The notes under the pieces are model-generated. The model was not told where the DNA came from. It searched no databases and saw only the letters and a program-made list of their open reading frames with translations. The position numbers and the translations under genes are program-made. A stretch of 64,000 nt of DNA from Flavobacterium ginsenosidimutans (lineage in GTDB: Bacteria; Bacteroidota; Bacteroidia; Flavobacteriales; Flavobacteriaceae). The DNA is taken from NCBI RefSeq assembly GCF_003254625.1, contig NZ_QJRJ01000068.1, forward strand, positions 1-64,000. Reading direction: 5' to 3'. Numbering within the stretch: the first letter of the stretch is position 1; the number at the start of each line of letters is the position of its first letter. Shown here piece by piece: positions 1-9,238 of this stretch.

Positions 1-14
1 GCCTTTCTTTTAAG

Positions 15-46
15 AATCCTCATCATGTATTTGATGGGGATTTTTT
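15..46 (+). terminator. Rho-independent terminator of an upstream gene
   Basis: An 11-bp stem (AATCCTCATCA pairing with TGATGGGGATT, one G-T pair) with a 6-base loop is followed by a run of T. The T run is on the plus strand, so it probably ends a plus-strand gene lying to the left of the window. Confidence 0.65.
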
Positions 47-324
47 GGTTTTAATAGTCTGCTGAAATTTGGACTATTCCAATCATACTTGAATCTCTAA
101 AATATCATTTAAAGAATAAAATCTATACTTCTTTTCTATTCTCTATTTGTTTAGCTACTTTTTTAAAATGTTATATTAAAACTGGATTATTTTGCAGTCT
201 TGCAAAAAATATTTTTGTAAGATTCTGACTTGTAAAATTTACATCTTATTTGTAGCTCGACGATGTCTATCATTATTGATAACCCACTTTGATTATTGTT
301 TTTTTAGTTAACGTAAAATTTATG

Positions 325-352
325 TTTGAATAAACTCAGGATAGTATACTTG
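325..352 (+). promoter_or_regulatory. Putative promoter of the first regulator gene
   Basis: TTTG at 325-328 lies 16 bases before TATACTTG at 345-352, one mismatch from the Bacteroidota -7 element TAnnTTTG. The start codon follows 18 bases later. The rest of 47-324 is AT-rich, with only a small TATCA/TGATA inverted repeat at 268-281 and no gene. Confidence 0.4.
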
Positions 353-370
353 CGTGTTAAATAACATACA

Positions 371-3300
371 ATGAACAGAATATTTATAATGTTTTTACTT
401 TTGACAGTAAATTCATTCGCGCAACAGATAAAATTTGAAAATTTTACAACGAATCAAGGATTATCTAACAATTCTGTAGTGGATATAGAAAGCGATAGAG
501 ATGGAGGCTTATGGATCGCTACTTGGGACGGTCTAAATTATTTTGATGGGTATAATTTTAAGGTTTTTAAAAACGATTTTAATAACCCAAAAACAATTTC
601 CAGTAATTATATTACTAAACTTAAAAAAGATATATCTGGGAAAATCTGGGTCATGACAAAAGAAGGTAATGTAAACAGCTATCTTGGAAATAATGAATTT
701 GAAGAATTTAAGTTTAAAACTACTCCAAAAAACCTTTATTTATCTCAAAAAGGAAATATTGTAATAGAAACAAATACCGCATATTACGAATACAAAAACA
801 AATATTTTGTTGAAATAGCCCCAAATAATGTAAAGAAAACGGATATCAGTAATCTAAAAAGGATTTTACTTCAAAAGTATCCTAAACTTATTATTAATGA
901 TGTTCTAAAAGATAAATTGGGAAATATATGGTTTGCTACTCGCGAAAACGGATTGTTTATTATTACAAACGAAAATAAAATAGAACATCTTACAGCAGAT
1001 TTATATGCGCCATATTCTTTTAAAAATAACGAAATAGAAACACTCCACAATGACGACTTTGGGAATATTTGGTTGGGTCAGAAAGACGGAGGTTTGAGTA
1101 TGGCATTTACTGGTTCAGAGAAAATAAACTCAATTGTACCGCATCCTTTAAAACAACCGAATCTTCCAGACGAAACAATTAGGGCAATTACCAAAGATAC
1201 TAAAGGAAAAATCTGGCTGGGTTATTATACACGAGGGCTTTACTGTTATAACGACAGAAATCATTTTTTTGAGAAATTTAAAATAGATAAAGCAAGTTCT
1301 AATCCAGACTGGGAACGAATTCGAAGCTTATTTACTTCGAGCGATGGAAGTATTTGGGCGGGAACTTATAAAGGAATTCTCCGTATTTCAGACAATAAAG
1401 TTATTAGCTATGAAACTTCCAATATAGAAGAAGTTTCTATCAATAGATGCTATTCTATAATTGAGGATCAAAATAAACAGCTTTGGATGGGATGCTGGGG
1501 AGGTTTGGCCAAATTTAATCTGATAACTGGAAAGTTTGAAAATTTTAAAGGACAGGAGTCATTAAGTAAGTATCATATCAGAAACGTTAAAAAAGAGAAT
1601 CAAAATCTTATTATTTCTACTGAGAATAATGGTGTTATTGTGTTTAATTTATCTACTCATTCTTTAAAAAGAATTACTACAAAAGAAGGAATTTTAGGAA
1701 ATAGTATTTATTCTGTTTTTGTAGACAATGAATCTGATAATTATTGGATTGCTTCTTTGGGAGGCGTGAGCATTTTTAATAAAAAAACAGGAATAGTAAA
1801 AAACATTACTGAATTAGAAGGGTTGCCAAGTCACATGGTTTATGGACTTATTGATACCGGCGATAAGGTTTGGATTAGTACAACAAAGGGAATTGCTTCT
1901 ATTGATAAAAAAAAGTTTACTGTTACGGCTTATAATCCAGATCACGGATGGCAGGCAACTGAATTTTCTGAAGGAGCATATTATCAAGATTCTAAAGGAA
2001 ATTTGTTTTTTGGAGGAGTAGAAGGACTTAATTATTTTAATCCAAGTACGATTCATACCAATAATTCGAAAGCAAAAATTAAATTGAAAATCGATGGCGT
2101 TGAAAATTCGATGGCTTCAATTGAAAAAAGTTTTAGTAATAATGCATTAGATATTGAAGTTATACCAATAATTTTCCCAAGAAACAGCAAATATGAGATC
2201 TATTATAAAATGGAAGGGAAAGATGAAAATTGGATTCTTTTACCTGCCAACAATAAAATAGAATATTCTAATCTTTCTTCTGGCGATTACAATTTTGTGA
2301 TTAAGCAAGGACGAAAAGGAAAACCGGAACCGGTATTTTTTTCACTTCATATAGGAAAAGCATTTTACGAATCGATAATGTTTTATATGCTCTTGTCAGG
2401 GTTTATACTGCTTATGTCTATTATTGTGGTTTACGTCAAAAACAAAGCGGCTCTTGCTCAGCAAAAGTATCTCGAAGAACTTGTTGCCGCTAGAACAGCT
2501 GTGATTGAAAACCAGAAAAAAGAAATGGAGCAGGTAAATGAAGAATTGGATGAAAAAAATAGAAAGATTTTAGAACAGAAAGAAAAACTTCTTATTCTTC
2601 ACAGCAATTTAAAAAAAGAAAATTTTGAAATAGAAAAGTTTAAAACTTTTATGCTGGCAGAATTCCAGGAACCAATATCAAAAATTATCAAAATATCGAG
2701 CGCATTTAAAAAAGATACAGAAACGCATCGGGATTTAATAGTACAATCGGGGAAATTGGTGAAACTAATCTCGGAATGGAATTATTTAGAACATGTAAAA
2801 GATCTTGGCCCAATAAAAAAATCGCCTGTAGGTTTGTTTCCTGTTTTTAAGAACAATGTCGAAAAATTAAAGAAAGACTTGCAGCTAAATGAAGTCAATT
2901 TTAATTGCGAAATAGATAATTCGAATTGTTTTGCTTCAGTAGATGTTTTGCGTTTAAAACTTTCTATGCAATATTTTTTTAATGATTTAAGTAAATATTC
3001 AGACAGAGACAGTACTTTAAATATTTCAATTACTCACAAAAATAATTTTGTAGAGATTAAAGCATTTTCAGATAGTGTAATTCTAAAAGAGAACTGGTAT
3101 AATATTTCACATTACAGTCCATATTTTAAAGCCTTACAGGTTTTACTGCAAGATTTGGAAGGAGAATTAATTTCATCTGAAGAAGAAGATTTTGAAATCA
3201 CTTTGCAAATTCCAATAGAAGTTATTGATCCGGATGTTAATTTTAAGGAAACTATTTCTTGGAAAAATTTTAATTCGACAGATCAATTTTCTGATGATAA

Positions 3301-4069
3301 AAAATGTCTTCTAGTTTTTGGAGATTCTTATAACAATCAAGCTGCGAGTCAGGTTTTGGAAAGTGAAAATTTCAATTTGATTTTTGAAAATTCTATTTTC
3401 AATCTGAATTCAATAATGAAACAAATTGATATTTCAGCTTTGGTTTTATATCAAACAGAATTCTCTAAAAAGCTAATTGATTTTTTAAAATTGAATAAAG
3501 AAAGTTCGAATATTAAAATTCCGATGATTTATATCTCAGAAGACATTAATTACGAACTGAACGAACAATTATTAGAAATTGGCATCGAAACCCACATTCA
3601 GCTTCCTGCCAGTGCATCATTCGTCAGAAAAAAAATTGACAGTTTGATTAATCAAAGTACAGAACCTCTTCGAGAGCATAAAATTCAGGAGAAAATTTTT
3701 GAAATTCTCACAGGAGATAACGAACACGTTACTGCCAATGACAGACTTTTAAGAAGAGCCTTAGAAATAATAAAAGGACAATTGCATAATCCGTCATTTA
3801 ATGTAGAAGTGCTTGTAGAAGAATTGGGAATTTCTAGAGTAAAATGCTATCGCGTATTCAAGGAAACTTTAAATCAATCTCCTTCAGATATTTTAATGTC
3901 ACTTCGATTACAAAAGGCAGAAGTTTTATTAAAAACAAAGAGATTGAACATATCTGAAATAAGTTTTGAATGCGGTTATAATGATCCAAAATACTTTGGA
4001 CGTTCTTTTAAAAAGTATTTTGGGAAAACTCCTAAAGAATTTAAAGAGTTTAAAGAGTACTCGGTTTAG
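371..4069 (+). CDS. Hybrid two-component-like regulator with degenerate kinase and receiver, AraC output
   Basis: This has the architecture of a Bacteroidota hybrid two-component system. A signal peptide (about 1-18) is followed by a two-component beta-propeller with recurring I-W-G/W-A-T blades (about 20-560), a Y_Y_Y domain (about 570-655), one membrane segment (about 669-692), a coiled coil (about 700-755), kinase-like and receiver-like regions, and an AraC helix-turn-helix (about 1130-1232). The signalling residues are missing. The H-box reads LAEFQEPI at 762-769, so Ala763 replaces the phosphoacceptor histidine. No DxGxG ATP motif is visible, Gln1028 occupies the receiver aspartate position, and the receiver lysine position is leucine. 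It sits directly upstream of a SusC/SusD pair and probably regulates it. I infer signalling by conformational change or dimerization rather than phosphotransfer. The reading frame is open throughout, so it is not an obvious pseudogene. Confidence 0.9.
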   Translation: MNRIFIMFLLLTVNSFAQQIKFENFTTNQGLSNNSVVDIESDRDGGLWIATWDGLNYFDGYNFKVFKNDFNNPKTISSNYITKLKKDISGKIWVMTKEGNVNSYLGNNEFEEFKFKTTPKNLYLSQKGNIVIETNTAYYEYKNKYFVEIAPNNVKKTDISNLKRILLQKYPKLIINDVLKDKLGNIWFATRENGLFIITNENKIEHLTADLYAPYSFKNNEIETLHNDDFGNIWLGQKDGGLSMAFTGSEKINSIVPHPLKQPNLPDETIRAITKDTKGKIWLGYYTRGLYCYNDRNHFFEKFKIDKASSNPDWERIRSLFTSSDGSIWAGTYKGILRISDNKVISYETSNIEEVSINRCYSIIEDQNKQLWMGCWGGLAKFNLITGKFENFKGQESLSKYHIRNVKKENQNLIISTENNGVIVFNLSTHSLKRITTKEGILGNSIYSVFVDNESDNYWIASLGGVSIFNKKTGIVKNITELEGLPSHMVYGLIDTGDKVWISTTKGIASIDKKKFTVTAYNPDHGWQATEFSEGAYYQDSKGNLFFGGVEGLNYFNPSTIHTNNSKAKIKLKIDGVENSMASIEKSFSNNALDIEVIPIIFPRNSKYEIYYKMEGKDENWILLPANNKIEYSNLSSGDYNFVIKQGRKGKPEPVFFSLHIGKAFYESIMFYMLLSGFILLMSIIVVYVKNKAALAQQKYLEELVAARTAVIENQKKEMEQVNEELDEKNRKILEQKEKLLILHSNLKKENFEIEKFKTFMLAEFQEPISKIIKISSAFKKDTETHRDLIVQSGKLVKLISEWNYLEHVKDLGPIKKSPVGLFPVFKNNVEKLKKDLQLNEVNFNCEIDNSNCFASVDVLRLKLSMQYFFNDLSKYSDRDSTLNISITHKNNFVEIKAFSDSVILKENWYNISHYSPYFKALQVLLQDLEGELISSEEEDFEITLQIPIEVIDPDVNFKETISWKNFNSTDQFSDDKKCLLVFGDSYNNQAASQVLESENFNLIFENSIFNLNSIMKQIDISALVLYQTEFSKKLIDFLKLNKESSNIKIPMIYISEDINYELNEQLLEIGIETHIQLPASASFVRKKIDSLINQSTEPLREHKIQEKIFEILTGDNEHVTANDRLLRRALEIIKGQLHNPSFNVEVLVEELGISRVKCYRVFKETLNQSPSDILMSLRLQKAEVLLKTKRLNISEISFECGYNDPKYFGRSFKKYFGKTPKEFKEFKEYSV

Positions 4070-4195
4070 AATTTTTGTTAGCCCTGTATTTGCGCAAAGT
4101 TAGGTCAATGTTAATGTGCAAAATTCACCTTTTTTGCTGTTAATTCTATCCTAATTTGAATTAAAAGTCCTCTTTTGAATAACAAAAATCCTCTC

Positions 4196-4222
4196 TTTGG
4201 AGGTGTCGTTAAGATACTTTTG
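4196..4222 (+). promoter_or_regulatory. Putative promoter of the first susC-susD pair
   Basis: TACTTTTG at 4215-4222 matches TAnnTTTG exactly. A TTTG at 4196-4199 precedes it by 15 bases, which is shorter than usual. The predicted start of transcription is near 4229, just before the susC start codon at 4246. Confidence 0.5.
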
Positions 4223-4245
4223 GCAAAACAAAAAAAGTATTTTAA

Positions 4246-7215
4246 ATGAAAAAAAATTATGCATTATTACTTCTTGCCTTTGGATGTATGTCGTACTCCT
4301 ATGGGCAGATAAATGTATCAGGAGTCGTGGTTTCTGATGTTGAAAAAGTGCCTGTACCAGGAGTTTCTGTTTATATTAAAGGAGAACCTAAAGGCGCAGT
4401 AACAACTGATTTTGATGGGAATTTTAAAATTAAATCTCAACAAAATGACGGTATTTTAGTTTTTTCTTATGTAGGATTTAAAACTAAAGAGGTTTCTTTC
4501 TCAGGTACTCAAAAATTAACTGTTTCTCTAGCAGAAGAAGTTAGTACTTTGAATGAAGTAGTAGTTGTTGGTTACGGTTCTCAAAAGAGATCTGATGTAA
4601 CTGGAGCAATTTCTTCTGTAAAAAGTGAAAGTTTTAACAAAGGAGTAGTGGCCAATGCAGGACAATTGATTCAAGGTAAAGTTGCCGGGGTTAATGTTGT
4701 CGCTTCTAGCGGTGAGCCTGGAGCTACTCAAGATATTATTATTCGTGGAGTTGGAAGTTTACGTTCTGGAACAACACCTCTTTATGTAGTAGATGGATTT
4801 GCTTTAGATAACAGTAATACTGGTGTTGCTTCAAATCCTTTAAACTTTATCAACCCACAAGACATTGAAAGTATTGATGTACTTAAAGATGCATCTGCTT
4901 CTGCAATTTACGGTTCTAGAGCTGCAAATGGAGTTGTGGTAATTACAACTAAAAAAGGTTCAAAAGGAAGAAGTCAAATCAATCTTTCTATGTCAACTGG
5001 TTTTTCTTCATTAGCGAACAAAGTTGATGTTTTTAGTGCTGACGAATTTAGAAAAGCAGTTGCGTCGGTAAATGGAAATTTACAAGATGGAGGAGCAAAT
5101 ACAGATTGGCAAGATGAATTAACAAGAACTGGAGTTTCTCAAAACGTTAATTTATCGATGAGTGGAGGAACAGAAAAATCTACTTATTCTGCATCTGTTG
5201 GTATGGATGATCAAGAAGGAGTTCTAAAAAATAGTGATTTAAAGCGTTATTCTGGACGTTTGAATTTAACTCAAAAAGCATTAAATGATAAATTTAATGT
5301 GGCTTTCAATTTGACTGGAACAAAATTAGAAAACTCTAGACCAGACGCTAGAACGGTAGTTGGAAATATGCTGACAATGAACCCAACTGATGCTGTGTAC
5401 GTTAATGGGCAACCAAATACCAATTTGAGCAACGATGTTTTGAATCCATTGATCAGTCAAAACATTTACTCAGATATTACGAACAACAATCGTATTTTAG
5501 CGAATATCGCACCATCTTATGAATTTATCAAAGGATTAACTTATAAGTTTAATCTTGGTGTAGATTATTCTATGTCTGAAAGAGATATTCAGGTATTACC
5601 TTATTCATCGGCAACAAATACAACTTTGGGTTCTTTGAATAATATCATTACTACAAACAACAATACTTTATACGAGAATACTTTAACGTATAATTTTAAT
5701 GTAAAAGCACATAGTTTTACGGTTCTAGCTGGTCAATCTTACCAAAAAATTCAAGTAAATCAAAAAAGCTATAATTTATCTGGATTCCCTGATAATGGTG
5801 TAGAACCAAAAAATCAGATCGAAACAGCAAGTGAGCGTACAACGCAATCTTCTTCTGCAGTAGAAAATGAACTTCAGTCTTTCTTTGGAAGATTAAATTA
5901 TGCTTTCGACAACAAATATTTAGTAACAGCAGCAATGCGTGCTGACGGTTCTTCTAAATTTGGTAAAAACAATAGATACGGATATTTCCCATCTGTAGCA
6001 TTAGGTTGGAATATTACAAAAGAAGATTTTTTAAAGGAATCAGAAACACTTAATAATCTTAAATTAAGAGCAAGCTGGGGACAAACTGGTTCTCAAGAGA
6101 TTCCTTCAAAAATTACAAAAGCAAGTTATACTGAAAGTAACACAGGAAACGATACTTACCCATTAGATCCTTCTGCTACAGATTTGAGCGGATATCCTTA
6201 TGGTTCAATCTATACACGTTTGGCTAACCCAAATATTCAATGGGAAGTTTCAACACAAGCAAATATTGGATTAGATTTTAGTTTATTCAATAATAGATTA
6301 TCAGGTACTGTTGATTACTTTAACAAAGTTTCAGAAAATATTTTATTAGAAGTTGCGCCTACAGATCCAATTCAGCCAACATCAAAATATTGGACAAATA
6401 TTCCTAATATGCAGATCAAAAACAATGGTATTGAGGTGGCTTTAGATTACAGCAGTGATAAAAGCAAAGATTTCTCATATAACATTGGTGGAAATATTTC
6501 TTTCACAAACAATAAAGTAGAAAATTCTCCATATAAAATTTTAACTACAGGTGGTGCACAAGGAGGAGGACAATCTGGAGCTACTATCAACGGTGTACTT
6601 AACGGACAGCCTATTGGTTCTTTCTACATGCTTGATTTTATAGGAATTGGTCCTGATGGTTTAAACCAATTTGCTGATACAAATGGAGATGGACAAATTC
6701 TTGATGATGACCGTATCGTTGCAGGAAGCGCTTTACCAGATTACATCTATGCTTTCTATTTAAACTTTAAATACAAGAATTTAGATTTAGGATTTAATTT
6801 CAATGGTGCTGGTGGAAACAAAATCTACAACCACGTTGCAATGACTTCATTCAACAGAGGAAGTTTAGCAAACTCTTTTAATACTACTGATAGAGCTACT
6901 CAATATTTAAATGAATCATCGACTAACTCGAATACAGTTTCTACAAGATATTTAGAAGATGGTAGTTTCTTAAGATTAAACAATGCTACTCTAGGATATA
7001 ATTTAAGCCCAAAATTAGTTGGACTTGGTGATGTGATGGATAATATTCGTCTTTCAGTTACAGGACAAAACTTATTTGTAATTACAAAATACAGCGGTTA
7101 TGATCCTGAAATTAATACAGGAACATCTGTTGGTGATATTCAATCTTTCGGAATTGATTATTTCAGTTACCCAAGAAGCAGAACGATTGTATTTGGCTTA
7201 AACGTAGCATTCTAA
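4246..7215 (+). CDS. SusC/RagA-family TonB-dependent outer-membrane receptor
   Basis: A 989-residue outer-membrane transporter that would import a ligand captured by its SusD partner, using TonB energy. A signal peptide ends near residue 20. A carboxypeptidase-like regulatory domain covers about 22-95, with the typical PGVSVYIKG and TDFDGNF segments. The plug domain (about 110-235) contains the family signature LYVVDGF and DIESIDVLKDASASAIYGSR, and a beta-barrel runs to the C-terminal aromatic residue. Length is normal for SusC. It is 15 bases from the susD gene and lies behind the degenerate hybrid regulator, so the three probably form one functional unit. The substrate cannot be read from the receptor; the downstream phosphodiesterase-phosphatase fusion suggests a phosphorylated organic compound. 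Confidence 0.95.
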   Translation: MKKNYALLLLAFGCMSYSYGQINVSGVVVSDVEKVPVPGVSVYIKGEPKGAVTTDFDGNFKIKSQQNDGILVFSYVGFKTKEVSFSGTQKLTVSLAEEVSTLNEVVVVGYGSQKRSDVTGAISSVKSESFNKGVVANAGQLIQGKVAGVNVVASSGEPGATQDIIIRGVGSLRSGTTPLYVVDGFALDNSNTGVASNPLNFINPQDIESIDVLKDASASAIYGSRAANGVVVITTKKGSKGRSQINLSMSTGFSSLANKVDVFSADEFRKAVASVNGNLQDGGANTDWQDELTRTGVSQNVNLSMSGGTEKSTYSASVGMDDQEGVLKNSDLKRYSGRLNLTQKALNDKFNVAFNLTGTKLENSRPDARTVVGNMLTMNPTDAVYVNGQPNTNLSNDVLNPLISQNIYSDITNNNRILANIAPSYEFIKGLTYKFNLGVDYSMSERDIQVLPYSSATNTTLGSLNNIITTNNNTLYENTLTYNFNVKAHSFTVLAGQSYQKIQVNQKSYNLSGFPDNGVEPKNQIETASERTTQSSSAVENELQSFFGRLNYAFDNKYLVTAAMRADGSSKFGKNNRYGYFPSVALGWNITKEDFLKESETLNNLKLRASWGQTGSQEIPSKITKASYTESNTGNDTYPLDPSATDLSGYPYGSIYTRLANPNIQWEVSTQANIGLDFSLFNNRLSGTVDYFNKVSENILLEVAPTDPIQPTSKYWTNIPNMQIKNNGIEVALDYSSDKSKDFSYNIGGNISFTNNKVENSPYKILTTGGAQGGGQSGATINGVLNGQPIGSFYMLDFIGIGPDGLNQFADTNGDGQILDDDRIVAGSALPDYIYAFYLNFKYKNLDLGFNFNGAGGNKIYNHVAMTSFNRGSLANSFNTTDRATQYLNESSTNSNTVSTRYLEDGSFLRLNNATLGYNLSPKLVGLGDVMDNIRLSVTGQNLFVITKYSGYDPEINTGTSVGDIQSFGIDYFSYPRSRTIVFGLNVAF

Positions 7216-7230
7216 CAAAAAAAACATAAC

Positions 7231-8973
7231 ATGAAAAATAAAATAATAGTAGCAGCTCTTGCAATTGGTTTATTATTTACTTGGAGCTGTACAGATTTAG
7301 AAGAAAAAGTCCTGGACGAATCCTTGAATGGAGGAGGACAGGCAGACGCGATAAGTGGTGCAATTGCTCCAGCTTACGGTCAGTTAAAAGCAACTTGGAT
7401 CCATACTAACAATTTTGGTTTACAGTTAATTGCGAGTGATGAAGGAATTTTACCTTACAGAGGAGGAACAGACTGGTACGATGGAGGTAAATATTTAGCA
7501 GTTCACGCACATACTACTACACCTACAAATGACTTGGTTACAAGTACTTGGAATGAGCTTACTAAAAATATTTCAAGAACATTATCTGCTATTGAAGTTT
7601 TAACTCCGCTTGCAGAAGATGGAAATACTGAAGCACAAGGAGCGCTTTATGAAATGAAAGCTTTAAGAGCATATTTAAATATGATGACTTTAGACAGCTG
7701 GGGACTTGTATTCAAAAAAGAATCATCGGCTGCAACTTCAGAAATCCTAAGAGGACAAGACGCTGTTACATACATTGAGAATGAATTATTGTCTGTTGCT
7801 GATGTAATTAACACAGATAAAGGACCAGGTAGAATGACTCAATCTGCTGTTTGGGGACTTCTTGCAAGATTGAATCTAAATGCTGCTGTTTACCGTGATC
7901 CTTACGGAACACCAAATTTCACATCAGCTGATATGGATAAAGTTATTAAGTACACAGATAACATTATAAACTCAGGAAAATTTACTTTATCTCCTGAATA
8001 TTTTGACTTATTTGATGATGATAATAACTCTAACAAAGAGTTGATTTTTGCAATTGATCAGCGTGGAGTTTTAAAAGACGAAAACAACCGTTGGGCTTAT
8101 TGGTCTATTCCAGGATCAATGTTTCCAAGACCTGAATCTATTAATGCTGACGGAACTGACGGACCAGCTATTACTTCAGATTTCTATCAAACTTGGGTTG
8201 ACGCTTACGGATCTGTAGATCCTGCTGATGCTGATTCAAGATTTTATAAAAACAATGCAAAAGTGCCAGATAACTTAAAAGATCTTACTGGACTTTCTCC
8301 TTTAAATGATGAGAATCACTACTACTGTGTAAAAGCAGAAGAGTTTGAAATTGATAGAGGAATTTTGAGAGGTATTCCGTGGGCTGCTAGAAAAGATGCT
8401 AATGGAGCATTTTATAAATGTGATACTGGATACAGAATTTACCCAGTTAAACAAATTAAAGGAAACGGACCAGACAAAAATGTGGGTTATGTTAACCTTA
8501 CTTTGAAAGTTGATTTTACAAACGAAGGAAGTACACACGCTTCTGGATATAGAGTTTCTAAATACCAATTTAGCCATACTTCACCTGACGGAAATTACTA
8601 CAGTAGTGTAGACATGGTTTTATTGAGATATGCTGAAATTTTCATGATGCGTGCTGAAGCTAAGTTGAGAAAAGGAGATAACGCTGGTGCACTTGCTGAT
8701 ATGAATACAGTAAGAACTTCAAGAACGGCACGAGCTCCAATTCCTGCTGCGCTTGCATCTATCAACTTGAATATTTTATACAGAGAATATGGATTCGAAT
8801 TTTACTGGGAAGGTTTAAGAAGAAACACTCAAATTCGTTTCAGTCACTTCGAAGATAAATGGACTGAAAAATCAGATACAGATGTAAACAAAAGACTGTT
8901 CCCAATTCCTCAAGTAGCAATTGATGGAGCGTCTAACACACCAGGATATTTAGTTCAAAATAAAGGATATTAA
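7231..8973 (+). CDS. SusD/RagB-family surface lipoprotein
   Basis: A 580-residue ligand-binding lipoprotein that caps the SusC barrel at the cell surface. The N-terminus has a lipoprotein signal ending WSC near residue 20, followed by an acidic stretch (TDLEEK) that would fit surface export of lipoproteins in this phylum. The middle shows the helical SusD fold with MKALRAYLNMMTLDSWG, and the C-terminal part has the conserved MVLLRYAEIFMMRAEA block and LYREYGFEFYWEGLRR. It follows susC by 15 bases in the same operon. No SusE-type gene follows; instead two hairpins precede the phosphatase fusion gene. Confidence 0.95.
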   Translation: MKNKIIVAALAIGLLFTWSCTDLEEKVLDESLNGGGQADAISGAIAPAYGQLKATWIHTNNFGLQLIASDEGILPYRGGTDWYDGGKYLAVHAHTTTPTNDLVTSTWNELTKNISRTLSAIEVLTPLAEDGNTEAQGALYEMKALRAYLNMMTLDSWGLVFKKESSAATSEILRGQDAVTYIENELLSVADVINTDKGPGRMTQSAVWGLLARLNLNAAVYRDPYGTPNFTSADMDKVIKYTDNIINSGKFTLSPEYFDLFDDDNNSNKELIFAIDQRGVLKDENNRWAYWSIPGSMFPRPESINADGTDGPAITSDFYQTWVDAYGSVDPADADSRFYKNNAKVPDNLKDLTGLSPLNDENHYYCVKAEEFEIDRGILRGIPWAARKDANGAFYKCDTGYRIYPVKQIKGNGPDKNVGYVNLTLKVDFTNEGSTHASGYRVSKYQFSHTSPDGNYYSSVDMVLLRYAEIFMMRAEAKLRKGDNAGALADMNTVRTSRTARAPIPAALASINLNILYREYGFEFYWEGLRRNTQIRFSHFEDKWTEKSDTDVNKRLFPIPQVAIDGASNTPGYLVQNKGY

Positions 8974-9040
8974 GTAGTTGTTTTGTGTTTTATAGGAAGG
9001 CTGCCTATTGCTTAAGGCAGTCTCCTTTCGCTTAGTTGTT

Positions 9041-9090
9041 AAAACAGGGAGATTTTAAAGCTTATAAAACCCCCTGTTTTTAATTTTTTT
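9041..9090 (+). terminator. Terminator after susC-susD
   Basis: AAAACAGGG at 9041-9049 pairs with CCCTGTTTT at 9072-9080, followed by a T-rich tail. A weaker imperfect hairpin around AGGCTGCCT and AGGCAGTCT lies just before it (about 8995-9026). It would separate the susCD transcript from, or attenuate reading into, the phosphatase fusion. The remainder of 9091-9238 is AT-rich with no convincing promoter. Confidence 0.65.
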
Positions 9091-9238
9091 CTTCAAAAAT
9101 CCCAAATTCGTTTATAAAAATTTTAAGTTTTAATCTGATTGCCCTTCAGGGAAACGAATTCTTTTTATAATAAATCACCTTTTTTGCCCCTCAAACCTAC
9201 CGCATTTTTTTACCCAATATTCATTAATTTATTTCAAA

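Noticed and set aside
371..4069. Interpretation of the first regulator as a pseudogene
   Set aside because: The frame is open over 1232 codons, and the propeller, membrane segment and AraC domain are well kept, so selective loss of phosphorelay residues explains it better than decay.
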